The position numbers were made by a program, and so were the translations under genes. The notes below the pieces were generated by a model that was not told the origin of the DNA, did not search any database, and was given only the letters and a program-made list of their open reading frames with translations. Shown piece by piece: positions 15,461 through 23,786 of a stretch of 28,724 nt of DNA. Every line of letters starts with the position of its first letter. Position 1 is the stretch's first letter. The DNA is from a virus, in IMG/VR virus record IMGVR_UViG_3300029624_000238, positions 1 through 28,724 of that record; one strand, 5' to 3'.

Positions 15461-16204
15461 TTAGTTCGACAAACCGATTGCGAAACCGAACGCGTTGATG
15501 TCGACGACCAGCTCCGACGCGGCGCCCGTCTTGTGACCGACGAGGGCCTTCATCTCGGTGGCATCGGTCAGGCTGAACTCGGGCACGAACACTTCGCGGG
15601 CAAAGGTTCCGGGACGTCGGACGATCTCGCCGTCGATGCGGAAGACGACCTGTCCGTAGTTGCTGCCAGCTTCCGACGGGATGTACTCGATCTCGAAGGT
15701 GGTCTCGCTGCCGTCGGCAGGGATCTCGGTGTCGAGCGTTTGCTGTGTGCCGCCGTAACTGACTTCGCACAGCCAGGTGGTTCCGCCGTCAACCTTGTAA
15801 ATGCCGGCGCCCCAGTAGTCGGCCCGCGGACCGGCACCGTCGTCGGCCAGGAAGTTGTCTTCGGTCGGGGCATTCTGCACGCCGATGGCCAGGACGTTGT
15901 CCGTGTTGCCGCCGCTGGGAGTGAACTTCAGTTGCGACCGCAGGGTGAAACCGTGCTGGGCGTCGAACTTGAAGATCTCACCTTGCGTGGCCAGGAAGAC
16001 GCCGTTGTTGTCGGCCGGTGAACTGCTGCCGGTCGTCAGCCGTCCGTACCCGCCCCCGGCCGCATCGGCGATGGTCAGCGCGGCGCTGGCATTGGTTTTG
16101 GTGACTTCCAATTCACCTGGAAGCCCGAGGAAATGGGTGAAGAACTCGGCAACGTGCCGCCAGCTTTTCAGGGCGGAGTTGGCCGGGGTGGTGGAAATGG
16201 TCAT
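15461..16204 (-). CDS. Probable head-decoration or capsid-associated protein
   Basis: A 247-residue, Gly/Thr-rich beta protein. Strands include GFTLRSQLKFTP, NVLAIGVQNA, TWLCEVSYGGTQQ, TTFEIEYIP and QVVFRIDGEIV. This order resembles jelly-roll/lectin-like sandwiches used by phage decoration proteins. It ends with VVDINAFGFAIGLSN. It lies directly before the capsid gene and after the protease gene, the usual site for decoration proteins. The name is inference from position and beta content. Confidence 0.5.
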   Translation of the reverse strand: MTISTTPANSALKSWRHVAEFFTHFLGLPGELEVTKTNASAALTIADAAGGGYGRLTTGSSSPADNNGVFLATQGEIFKFDAQHGFTLRSQLKFTPSGGNTDNVLAIGVQNAPTEDNFLADDGAGPRADYWGAGIYKVDGGTTWLCEVSYGGTQQTLDTEIPADGSETTFEIEYIPSEAGSNYGQVVFRIDGEIVRRPGTFAREVFVPEFSLTDATEMKALVGHKTGAASELVVDINAFGFAIGLSN

Positions 16205-16271
16205 GTGTTTCTCGCTTGGGTGAAAGAATGGGTTTGGTTTTCAGTTTTCGGTTTTCAGTTAAATCTTGTCC

Positions 16272-16292
16272 CCTCTCCCTCGCAGGGAGAGG
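16272..16292. repeat. Short perfect hairpin
   Basis: CCTCTCCCT, CGC, AGGGAGAGG: a 9-bp stem with a 3-base loop in the leader of the decoration-like gene. There is no T-run, so it is not a standard terminator. Confidence 0.6.
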
Positions 16293-16344
16293 AGTAGGGT
16301 GAGGGTTTCTTGAATGGCGTTTGAGGATGCGTACCGATCCGATT

Positions 16345-16469
16345 GGGTAGCCCGGTTTGCTTGCAAACTGGGGAGCGCAGCGAATGGAGGTCTTCTGTTC
16401 GTGTTACCGAAACGCGGGGACCTCTATTCGGCTTCGCCTCCCCAGGTTGCAAGCAACCATGGGCTACCC
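16345..16469. repeat. Repeat A, copy 6 (full)
   Basis: A full copy in the GCGCAGCGAAT orientation. It is preceded by CCGATCCGATT, as is copy 7. It lies in the gap between the protease stop and the start of the decoration-like gene. Confidence 0.9.
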
Positions 16470-16504
16470 GGTAACGGCCATCCCGGGGGTCGGTGGGCTT
16501 TGCC

Positions 16505-17572
16505 TTAGCCTGGCAGGCGCAACCGGGCGAGGAAGTCGCGCTTGTCTTTGGGCGGTTCGTACTCGTTCGCTTCGTCGTGGGCGGCGGCGTGGATGGGGTA
16601 GGTCGCGCTTTCCAGCACGCCGGCCATTTCGCCTCCGTCGAGGTACTCGAGCATTGCTTCGCGCCGCTCGAATGGTCGCAGCATGCGGCGTAGCGAATCG
16701 CTGGGCGTGATCCGCAGTTCGCGGCAGACCGAGTCGATCAGCTGATCGTGCGCGGAAGGGGACGGATTGCCGTACGATTCGGTGAGCGATTGGTCTGGCT
16801 CGCTCGGCAGCGGCTGGTCGAGCAAGGCCTTTTGTTGCCGAACGATTCGTTCCAGCTCATCCAGCATTGCCGGAAGTTCCAGCTTCGGATCGTCCAGCGC
16901 GGCGGTCACCATTTGCCGCAAGGCATCCTTAACCGCGGCCGTTTCGTCGGAGGAAGACTCGCGGGCATCGATCTCGCGATCCAACAACGGGTCGCCCGCG
17001 CGTTCGGCCGCTTCCAGCACACGAAACTTGCCGGGGAACCGGGCCAGCGGCAGGTCGCTCAGCAAGCGGCGATAGGTTTGCCGGCGTGACGTGTGCGTAC
17101 TCGCTTGCTGCTCGAACAGTCCCTGGTTGGTTGCCGGCCGCGTGACCAGGTCGACGCTGTTGACCGCCGTGATCCGCTGCACCTGTTGGAACTCGCCGCT
17201 GGGGACCGCTTCGACTTCGGCATCGTGCGAGAGGCCAAAGTTACGCGGAAACTTCTGGGCGCGTTCCACAATCGAAGCCGCCAACGGGTGCGACGTCACG
17301 TAGTGCAGGTCGGCGAACAGTTCCCCGTTCTGCGTCCGCACGTTCTGCAGGTTGCCGAAGTGCACGTCGATCTCGCGCTCGTCGCCTGGCACCAGGCCAT
17401 GGTTGAGGTAGACGGTCACCCCTTCGTACAGCGGAGCCGCCGCGGCGAGGACCTCCGGCGGGTAAATACGTCCGTTCTTCGATCGATTGCCGCAGATCTT
17501 CACGTCGTGAATCACGCCGGTGTCGGTATCGACATGCAGCGTGGGCGGTGGGGGAGTGGTTGTTTGGGTCAT
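16505..17572 (-). CDS. Prohead protease with scaffold-like C-terminal part
   Basis: A 355-residue protein starting at the ATG at 17572, with AAGGA about 8 bases upstream. The N-terminal 150 residues carry protease marks: KNGRIYPPEVL (about 31-41), VYLNHGL with a likely catalytic His (about 57), and FGLSHDA with the likely catalytic Ser, then VDLVTRPAT. This fits the T4 gp21/HK97-type prohead proteases that cut scaffold and capsid subunits during head assembly. The remaining 200 residues are charged and helical (for example PAMLDELERIVRQQKALLDQ) and probably act as scaffold, as in fused protease-scaffold proteins. No separate scaffold gene is seen. It lies between portal and capsid genes, the standard place. 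Confidence 0.8.
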   Translation of the reverse strand: MTQTTTPPPPTLHVDTDTGVIHDVKICGNRSKNGRIYPPEVLAAAAPLYEGVTVYLNHGLVPGDEREIDVHFGNLQNVRTQNGELFADLHYVTSHPLAASIVERAQKFPRNFGLSHDAEVEAVPSGEFQQVQRITAVNSVDLVTRPATNQGLFEQQASTHTSRRQTYRRLLSDLPLARFPGKFRVLEAAERAGDPLLDREIDARESSSDETAAVKDALRQMVTAALDDPKLELPAMLDELERIVRQQKALLDQPLPSEPDQSLTESYGNPSPSAHDQLIDSVCRELRITPSDSLRRMLRPFERREAMLEYLDGGEMAGVLESATYPIHAAAHDEANEYEPPKDKRDFLARLRLPG

Positions 17573-17590
17573 GTGAAAGTCCTTGAATTG

Positions 17591-17625
17591 TTTTCAGTTT
17601 TCGGTTTTCAGTTTTCAGTTTTGAG
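17591..17625. repeat. TTTTCAG-type short tandem repeat
   Basis: TTTTCAGTTTTCGGTTTTCAG and further TTTTCAG units form a 7-base tandem. A shorter copy (16238-16260) sits in the leader of the decoration-like gene. Both are followed by GGTGAGGGTTT and then by a repeat A copy. Confidence 0.75.
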
Positions 17626-17655
17626 CGGGGTGAGGGTTTGCAATCCGATCCGATT

Positions 17656-17780
17656 GGGTAGCCCAGTTTGCTTGCAAACTGGGGAGGCGAAGCCGAATAG
17701 AGGTCCCCGCGTACGGGTAGCGCTACCGAAAGATCTCCATTCGCTGCGCTCCCCAGGTTGCAAGCAACGCTGGGCTACCC
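17656..17780. repeat. Repeat A, copy 7 (full)
   Basis: A full copy in the GGCGAAGCC orientation. It lies in the 226 bp gap between the portal stop and the protease start. Confidence 0.9.
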
Positions 17781-17798
17781 GGTGGATGGGTTGGACCC

Positions 17799-19376
17799 TT
17801 ATTGGCTATCAGCTTCCGCCTTCCGCCGGTCGCGTTTTTCGCGTTCTTCTTCCGGGTCGAGGTCGTACTTGGCGGCGAGGGTGTCGGCCGACATGAGGCC
17901 GCGGTCGTACAACTGGGCGTCGACCTCGAACGACTCGCGGCGCTGGCCGATCGCGGGGCTGGTGCCGGTGACGATCAGGTTCACGCATTGCCGCAGGTCG
18001 TTCCACGAAAGGCCGTAGCGGCGAAGGTTCAAGCGGCCCATCTCGAAGGTGATTCGCAGCACGCTCCACAGCATCCGCTCGTAGGCCTTGCACAGCTTTT
18101 CCTGCTCGGCCTCAATCCGGCAGACGAACGGACTGCCGGCCTCCAGGATCGAGGCGTAGTTGTTGTTGGACGCATCGCCGGAGATCAAATGCTCGGGCAT
18201 GTTCCAGCGAACGCCGACCGAACGCAGCCCGGCCTGGAGGACTTTGACGAAGCCATCGGACTGGGCACCGCCCATCGGGCCGGCTTGAAACTTCTTCCCC
18301 TTGGTGTCGATGATCATCCCTTCGTGCCAATCGCTGCGGCGTTCGCTGGCGTAGCGGCCGTCGGAGGTGACCCGCCCGCCGCCAGCCCCTTTCGGGCGAG
18401 CCAGGCTGGCGCCGATGTGGGTCGGGTCGCCAATTCCCAGGCCGCCGCCGGTGCCGCTTGCGGCTTCGATGATCATGGCAATCGATGCCTGAATCGCGGC
18501 CCCTTTGCTCATCCGGTGGTTGAGGGCCACCGCGTCGGCCAGTTCGGTGACGACCGGGTAAAAGTCGGTCAGGCCGCGCTTCACATGCCGCGGCGTGTTG
18601 CTTTTGATATGTGTCACGCGGGCCGGCGAGTAGCACCGCCACGCGCTGGGGTCGGCATTCCATTGCAGGAAATAGCCGCGCACCCGCGAGGCATCGTGCG
18701 GATCGGTGGCGATGCCGTACTTCCAGTTCAAGGGCCCCGCGGCGGCCATTCGCCGCTGCAGGTAAGCCGGGTCGGCAGGCTCGGTCAGCCAGGCCGGTTC
18801 GGCCCGCCGCACGCGAACTTGGCCGGCGTCTTCTTCCAGGGCGAGAATGATCTCGCCGTCGACGTGCAGTGCGTCGCACAGTTGCTGCTCGAAATCGAGT
18901 TGCCACTGGTTGTCGTCCAGGAATCCCCGGACGATCCGCTGCACCTCGGCCACCAGCTGCTGCGGCGCCGACTGGCCGCGCACGGCCGTGGCTTGGTAGT
19001 CGAAACCGGTCCGCACGATGTAGCTGGTCAGCCCGCTGACAATGCCGGTGCCGTACGAGGTATGGGCCAGGTGCCGCGCGGCCCCGCGGAGTTCGGCCAG
19101 GTGCCACTCGGTACTGAAGACCGGCCGCAAATCGCCGTCGGCCCGATCGGACGCCACGTCCGGCAGCACCGGCCCGGCTTGCCCAAAGGGAAGCTCGGCG
19201 AACCCTTGCCGCACGGGCGCGGGATCATGAAACGACTCGTGAATGACGCGCGGCGGAACGTCGGAGGACTGCTCGACCAGCGCTAATTCCTGACGCAAAA
19301 AGTGCGTCTCCAAGCGTGCCCGAAGCTGGTTGGCCTCGTGCACGTAATCGGTTGTGGGTTGGCTTGTGTTTGTCAT
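17799..19376 (-). CDS. Phage portal protein
   Basis: I choose the ATG at 19376 (MTNTSQPTTD; 525 residues). GGGAAAG lies about 9 bases upstream, inside the 32 bp leader element. Portal features are a helical N-terminus, the wing segment ending in PVVTELADAVALNHRMSKGAAIQASI, and the strongly typical WNMPEHLISGDASNNNYASILEAGSPF near residue 390. Helices around CKAYERMLWSVLRITFE follow. Portals form the dodecameric channel for DNA packaging and bind the terminase. It runs opposite to the CHAT gene and is separated from it by 383 bases. The length is typical of HK97/lambda-type portals. Confidence 0.9.
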   Translation of the reverse strand: MTNTSQPTTDYVHEANQLRARLETHFLRQELALVEQSSDVPPRVIHESFHDPAPVRQGFAELPFGQAGPVLPDVASDRADGDLRPVFSTEWHLAELRGAARHLAHTSYGTGIVSGLTSYIVRTGFDYQATAVRGQSAPQQLVAEVQRIVRGFLDDNQWQLDFEQQLCDALHVDGEIILALEEDAGQVRVRRAEPAWLTEPADPAYLQRRMAAAGPLNWKYGIATDPHDASRVRGYFLQWNADPSAWRCYSPARVTHIKSNTPRHVKRGLTDFYPVVTELADAVALNHRMSKGAAIQASIAMIIEAASGTGGGLGIGDPTHIGASLARPKGAGGGRVTSDGRYASERRSDWHEGMIIDTKGKKFQAGPMGGAQSDGFVKVLQAGLRSVGVRWNMPEHLISGDASNNNYASILEAGSPFVCRIEAEQEKLCKAYERMLWSVLRITFEMGRLNLRRYGLSWNDLRQCVNLIVTGTSPAIGQRRESFEVDAQLYDRGLMSADTLAAKYDLDPEEEREKRDRRKAEADSQ

Positions 19377-19387
19377 ACGAGCAACTT

Positions 19388-19419
19388 TCCCACGAAAGCG
19401 CTTCAGTATGATAGTGCGC
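19388..19419 (-). promoter_or_regulatory. 32 bp conserved leader element, copy 2 (portal gene)
   Basis: It matches the element at 7107-7138 at 30 of 32 bases. It ends 12 bases before the portal ATG, and its last bases (GGGA) contribute to the ribosome site. A TATCAT (19413-19408) would allow a leader of about 25 bases. The palindrome AAGCGCTT lies just after it. A promoter/operator role is inferred from conservation. Confidence 0.45.
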
Positions 19420-19497
19420 CCCGAAAAAAAATTGGGAGGGTCGAATATGGGCCGCGAAGAGGCTGTCAATCAGCGAGAAAAGAAGGGAGAAAGCGAC

Positions 19498-19527
19498 CAC
19501 GGATGGGCACGGATCAGCACGGATCCA
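19498..19527. repeat. Three tandem CACGGAT units
   Basis: CACGGAT is repeated three times with 10-base spacing. It lies in the 383 bp gap between the divergent portal and CHAT genes. Apart from this and the 32 bp element I see no gene or clear promoter in that gap. Confidence 0.75.
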
Positions 19528-19759
19528 ATGGCATCAACTTCGGCGAAATCTATTCTTGAATGGGGACTTAGAATCACTTAGTAGATGACTAGACTTTCGA
19601 TGTTCGGTGTTTTCTTCTCCGCATTGACCAACGAACACGACTTTTTCCCTGTTTTCGGTGGAAGATGCGTCGGACTTGTGCGTTGATAGAGGAGAGAGAC
19701 TCGCTCGGTTGGACGCTGGGCTGGGCATATCTGTGAAGCTTCGACCAGAGGAGAATCCT

Positions 19760-22700
19760 GTGCGTGGATCGACCTTACTCGCGGTTGCTGCGGCCGTGTT
19801 GCTATTTCTTTCGTCGGCCTCGGCGCAAACGACACCACCTGGCGGCGGCACGCGAACCTTCACGCCGGGGGAGCAGCAGCAGTTGAACCAGGCCCAGGAG
19901 CTTTTCGATCGCGGCAGCGAGTTGTCGAAGAAGAAGGAGTCGCAAGGAAAAGCGACTCGCCTGGTGAAACAGTCGCTCGCGATCCGGGAGCGGATACTGG
20001 GGAAAGAGCATGCCCAAACAATGATGACCGCCAACGCGGTTGGGCAATCGTTGACCGCCCAAGGCCAGTATGCCACGGCCCAGCCATACTTCGAACGCGT
20101 GTTGAAGGTCTACAAGCGGTTTCTGGGGGACCACCCGCTGACCGCGACCTTGCATGGCAATCTTGCGTTTGTCTTGGAGGAACAGGAAAAGCTCGACCAG
20201 GCGCAACAAAACTACGAGCAAGCGCTAAGGATTCTGAAGGAGAAACGGGGTAGAGAGCACGTCAGCACGATAAATGTCGTCAATCGGCTGGCCGTCCTGC
20301 ATGCCAGCCAAGGCGAATACGACGCCGCGATCCCGTACCAAGAGTGGGCGGTCGAGGTCTATTCCAAGGCGTTCGGGGAATCGGCGGAAAGCGCGGGGTC
20401 GATGATGATTCTGGGCCGCCTGCACAAGCGGGCCAGAAACTACCCCGAGGCGGTGTCCCAATTCCAAAAGGCCCTCGAGATCCGCAAGAAGATCCTCGGA
20501 GAGAAGGACCCGGCGACCGCACTTTCCCTTCATGAAATTGGTGTGTTGCAATCGATTCAGCAAGACTATCAAGCCGCCAGGCGTTCGCTGGAAGAGGCCG
20601 TGGCAATTCGGAAGGAGGTGCTCGGGGAAGAGGACTTCAGTACGGCGATGTCTCTGAGTGATCTGGGAATCGTTCATTCATCCCTCGGTGACTACGAGGC
20701 GGCTCGAGCTTGTCACGAAGAGGCGCTTGCCATCCGATCGAAACTTTTCCCGCAGGGACATCCGTTTGTGGCCGATTCTCATCGCAACCTGGGTAACGTG
20801 CTAGGAAATCAGGGGGATTACCCCGCCGCGCGTGCTCACTTCGAGCAGGCCCTGGCCATGCAGAAAAAGACGCTCGGCAACGAGCATCCCGTGCTCGTTG
20901 CTACCCTGACGACGTTCGCCACATTATTAGTTCGGCAAGGACACTATGCGACGGCCCGTCCTCTGAACGAACAGGCCCTGGCAATCAGCCAAACGGCGTA
21001 CGGGAAAGAGCATCCGCAGACCGCCTCGGCGCTGAGCGGGTTGGGCAGCACGCTGAGTTATTTAGGGGAAAATAGCGCTGCTCGCCGCTACCACGAACAG
21101 GCCTTGGCGATCCGAAGAAAAGTGCTCGGCGAGAAGCACTCGGACACGGCCGTTTCATTCTACCTGTTAGGGAATTTATATCTCCGGCAAGGGGACTATG
21201 GCCCGGCGTTTGATTACCTGCAAAGGGCCGTGAATATCAGCAAACAGGTCAACGGTGCGCAGCACCCCCAAACCGCAAAATACACCGCCAGTTTGGCGAG
21301 CTTCCTGGGCAACGTCGGCAAGTACCGCGAGGCGTTACCGTTGCATGAAGAGGCCCTTGCCGTCCGGCAGAAGCTGCTTGGTGAAGAGCATCCAACGACG
21401 GTGGATTCGATTCATCGCCTGGGTATCACGCACACGGGATTGGGAAACTATGACACCGCGGCCTCCTATTTGGAACAGGCATTGAAGCTGCGCAGGAAGA
21501 TTTTCGGCGACGAGCATCACGCCGTGGCCGACCTTCTGATTGCGCTGGCAAGATTGTCTCGCCTGCGAGGTGAGTTTTCTACCTCCCAAGCTTATTACGA
21601 AGAGGCGCTCGCCATCCATCGAAAGATATACGGCCCGCAGCACCCCAACACTGTCTTTAACTTGATGAATCTAGCGAGTGTCCACCAAGCGCAAGGCAAC
21701 TGGGAACTTGCCGTCCAGAATGCCGACCAGGCGCGGCGTCAGTCGCTCGAGTCGACAACTCGCGTGTTGCGGTCGCTGGACCCTCGCGCCCAGGCAAAAT
21801 TCCTGAGCACCCAGCAAGTGCAAGTTTATGGAGCATTGTCTCTGGCGTACGCGAATCGCTCTGAACCTCAGGCCGTAGCCGGCGGGGCCGCCTGGCTGAT
21901 CAACAGCAAGGGGCTGGCTAGTGAAGCGTTGGCCCAACGTCAACTGCTCGAGCGGGACTCGGACCATCCGCAAGTGCAATCGAGCGTGGAAGAACTTCAA
22001 GAGGTACGCCGAAAGCTGGCGGCCCAGGTGATGTCGACTCCGCAGCCGGGACAAACGGCAGCTCGCAGCAGCGCGATCTTTGAACTGACCCAGCAAGAAC
22101 AAAAGTTGACGCGGGAGATTGCCCAGATTGTGGGAAGCTCTGTCGAGACCGCAAAGTGGATCGAGTTGGAAGAAGTTCGTGGCAAGATCGACTCAGAGGA
22201 TGTACTGGTGAGCTTTGCCCGCACTGGTCATCGCGATTTCCAGGCCACCGGACAAGACCCGGCCTGGAAGGAGGAACGCTACCTGGCCTGGCTGATTCCG
22301 GCAGCCGACGGAGGAGATGTTCAAGTGCTCGACCTGGGAGTGGCCAGTGAGATCGATGACCAGTTGAAGCATGTTCGCGAATTGGTGAGCAATCCTGGGT
22401 CGAGCGAACAGCTAACTAAAGCGTTTCAGCAGCTAGCCGAGCAAGTCTGGCAACCGATCGCGCGAAAGCTCCCTGAAGGGACGAGTGATCTTATTCTGAG
22501 CCCCGACGGTGCGTTGTGGCTATTGCCGTGGAGTGCCCTGCCGGTGGGTGACGATCGCTTTCTGATTGAAGACTACAGCCTGCGGTATGTGGTCAGCGGT
22601 CGCGAACTAGTTCAGTCCGCTGGTAACATCAGCAATGCCAGGCCGCTGCTGTTTGCTGATCCGACCTTTGATTTGAGTCCCGACCAAACCCGCACCGCGG

Positions 22701-23461
22701 TCGAGGCGATCTTCCGCGGCGAGACGTTCAACTGGGATGCCCGGCGGGGGATGGTCTCGCAGACGGCGTTGGGCAAGGTTAGCCCCCTGCCGAACACGCG
22801 GCTGGAAGCGGCGGCGATCGCCCCGAGTTTGGAAACGATCAGCGAGCAGGAGCCGGTTTCGTACTTGGGCCAGTATGCGTTGGAAACGGTGGTCAAGCGA
22901 ATCAAGCGGCCCCGGATGCTGGTCCTGAGCACGCATGGGTTTTTCCTGCCGGATCAACAGGTCGCGTCCGACCAGGGGGCAGCCAGTTCCGACGATGATT
23001 CGCGTTCTTCCGATCTACTGACGGTCTATGGCCAGCCGATCGAGAACCCCCTGCTCCGCTGCGGGATGCTGTTTGCCGGTTGCAATCAACCGGCGGCCGG
23101 TGCCGACGACGGCGTGCTGACCGGGATGGAGATCGTCGGCATGGATCTCCGCGGGACGGAACTGGTGGTGTTGAGCGCGTGCGAGACCGGCCTGGGGGAT
23201 GTGCGGAATGGCGAAGGGGTGGCCGGCCTGCGTCAGGCGTTTCGGCTCGCCGGCGCCGAAGGCGTTGTCTCCACGCTATGGAGCGTTCCGGACCGCGACT
23301 CGGCAATCATCATGAAGGACTTCTTCACCAATCTGGCCGAGGGGCAAAGCAAAGCGGAAGCCCTGCGAAGTGCTCAGCTCCAACGAATCGAAAGCCGCCG
23401 CGAGCGCTACGGGACGGCCCATCCGTTCTACTGGGCCGCCTGGACAATGACCGGCCGGTAG
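19760..23461 (+). CDS. Secreted TPR-CHAT protein (caspase-like peptidase domain)
   Basis: I choose the GTG at 19760 because GAGGAG lies about 7 bases upstream and it gives a clean signal peptide (VRGSTLLAVAAAVLLFLSSASA, cut before QTT). An earlier ATG at 19658 is in frame but places this leader inside the protein. Of 1233 residues, about 75-690 are some 14 tandem 42-residue TPR units of the kinesin-light-chain type (consensus Y-x-A-A, EQALAIR, LGxEHP). The C-terminal 350 residues are a CHAT domain with His1059 (LSTHGF) and Cys1141 (SACETG), the caspase-like dyad, and the ending HPFYWAAWT. CHAT proteases cut protein targets. The target and partner are unknown, and the signal peptide puts it outside the cytoplasm. 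It is read against the phage genes. Confidence 0.9.
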   Translation: MRGSTLLAVAAAVLLFLSSASAQTTPPGGGTRTFTPGEQQQLNQAQELFDRGSELSKKKESQGKATRLVKQSLAIRERILGKEHAQTMMTANAVGQSLTAQGQYATAQPYFERVLKVYKRFLGDHPLTATLHGNLAFVLEEQEKLDQAQQNYEQALRILKEKRGREHVSTINVVNRLAVLHASQGEYDAAIPYQEWAVEVYSKAFGESAESAGSMMILGRLHKRARNYPEAVSQFQKALEIRKKILGEKDPATALSLHEIGVLQSIQQDYQAARRSLEEAVAIRKEVLGEEDFSTAMSLSDLGIVHSSLGDYEAARACHEEALAIRSKLFPQGHPFVADSHRNLGNVLGNQGDYPAARAHFEQALAMQKKTLGNEHPVLVATLTTFATLLVRQGHYATARPLNEQALAISQTAYGKEHPQTASALSGLGSTLSYLGENSAARRYHEQALAIRRKVLGEKHSDTAVSFYLLGNLYLRQGDYGPAFDYLQRAVNISKQVNGAQHPQTAKYTASLASFLGNVGKYREALPLHEEALAVRQKLLGEEHPTTVDSIHRLGITHTGLGNYDTAASYLEQALKLRRKIFGDEHHAVADLLIALARLSRLRGEFSTSQAYYEEALAIHRKIYGPQHPNTVFNLMNLASVHQAQGNWELAVQNADQARRQSLESTTRVLRSLDPRAQAKFLSTQQVQVYGALSLAYANRSEPQAVAGGAAWLINSKGLASEALAQRQLLERDSDHPQVQSSVEELQEVRRKLAAQVMSTPQPGQTAARSSAIFELTQQEQKLTREIAQIVGSSVETAKWIELEEVRGKIDSEDVLVSFARTGHRDFQATGQDPAWKEERYLAWLIPAADGGDVQVLDLGVASEIDDQLKHVRELVSNPGSSEQLTKAFQQLAEQVWQPIARKLPEGTSDLILSPDGALWLLPWSALPVGDDRFLIEDYSLRYVVSGRELVQSAGNISNARPLLFADPTFDLSPDQTRTAVEAIFRGETFNWDARRGMVSQTALGKVSPLPNTRLEAAAIAPSLETISEQEPVSYLGQYALETVVKRIKRPRMLVLSTHGFFLPDQQVASDQGAASSDDDSRSSDLLTVYGQPIENPLLRCGMLFAGCNQPAAGADDGVLTGMEIVGMDLRGTELVVLSACETGLGDVRNGEGVAGLRQAFRLAGAEGVVSTLWSVPDRDSAIIMKDFFTNLAEGQSKAEALRSAQLQRIESRRERYGTAHPFYWAAWTMTGR

Positions 23462-23480
23462 TGCGCCCGCCACACCGATC

Positions 23481-23605
23481 GGGTATCCCGTGGTTGCTTG
23501 CAACCCGGGGAGGCGAAGCCGAATAGAGGTCCGCGCGTTTGGGTAGCTCTACCTAAAGACCTCTATTCGCTGCGCTCCCCAGTTTGCAAGCAAACTGGGC
23601 TACCC
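23481..23605. repeat. Repeat A, copy 8 (full)
   Basis: A full copy starting GGGTATCCC, in the GGCGAAGCC orientation. It lies between the convergent ends of the CHAT gene and the small HTH gene. Confidence 0.9.
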
Positions 23606-23633
23606 AGTACCCAGTACCCGATGTCCTTCGTCG

Positions 23634-23786
23634 CTAATCGCCCTGTTCTTCCAGCAGACGTTTGTAGCGGGCGATCGTATTGAAGCTGGCACCCACGATG
23701 CGGGCAATCCTTCGGAGCGAGAGCCCTTCGCGAAGCAATCGCTCGATGCGGAGGACCTTGGCGTGGTCGAGTGTGCGGGTCGTCAT
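23634..23786 (-). CDS. 50-residue helix-turn-helix protein
   Basis: A small gene whose ATG overlaps the TGA of the terminase gene (ATGA). It encodes MTTRTLDHAKV, then a homeodomain-like three-helix unit: HAKVLRIERLLREG, LSLRRIARIVG, ASFNTIARYKRLLEEQ. It is about the size of a single DNA-binding domain of the Hin/HTH type. It could be a minimal terminase small subunit or a regulator of the cluster. The short overlap means it is made together with the terminase. The coding call rests on the coupled start, the intact frame and the recognisable HTH pattern. Confidence 0.7.
   Translation of the reverse strand: MTTRTLDHAKVLRIERLLREGLSLRRIARIVGASFNTIARYKRLLEEQGD

Noticed and set aside
17802-19286. 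A 494-codon open frame on the plus strand
   Set aside because: It is wholly antisense to the portal gene, whose protein has clear portal motifs. The antisense product is Gly/Arg/Val-rich with no domain, as expected for a shadow frame in GC-rich DNA.
19658-19759. The earlier ATG start for the TPR-CHAT gene
   Set aside because: It lacks a ribosome site and would bury a clear signal peptide 35 residues in; GTG at 19760 has GAGGAG upstream.
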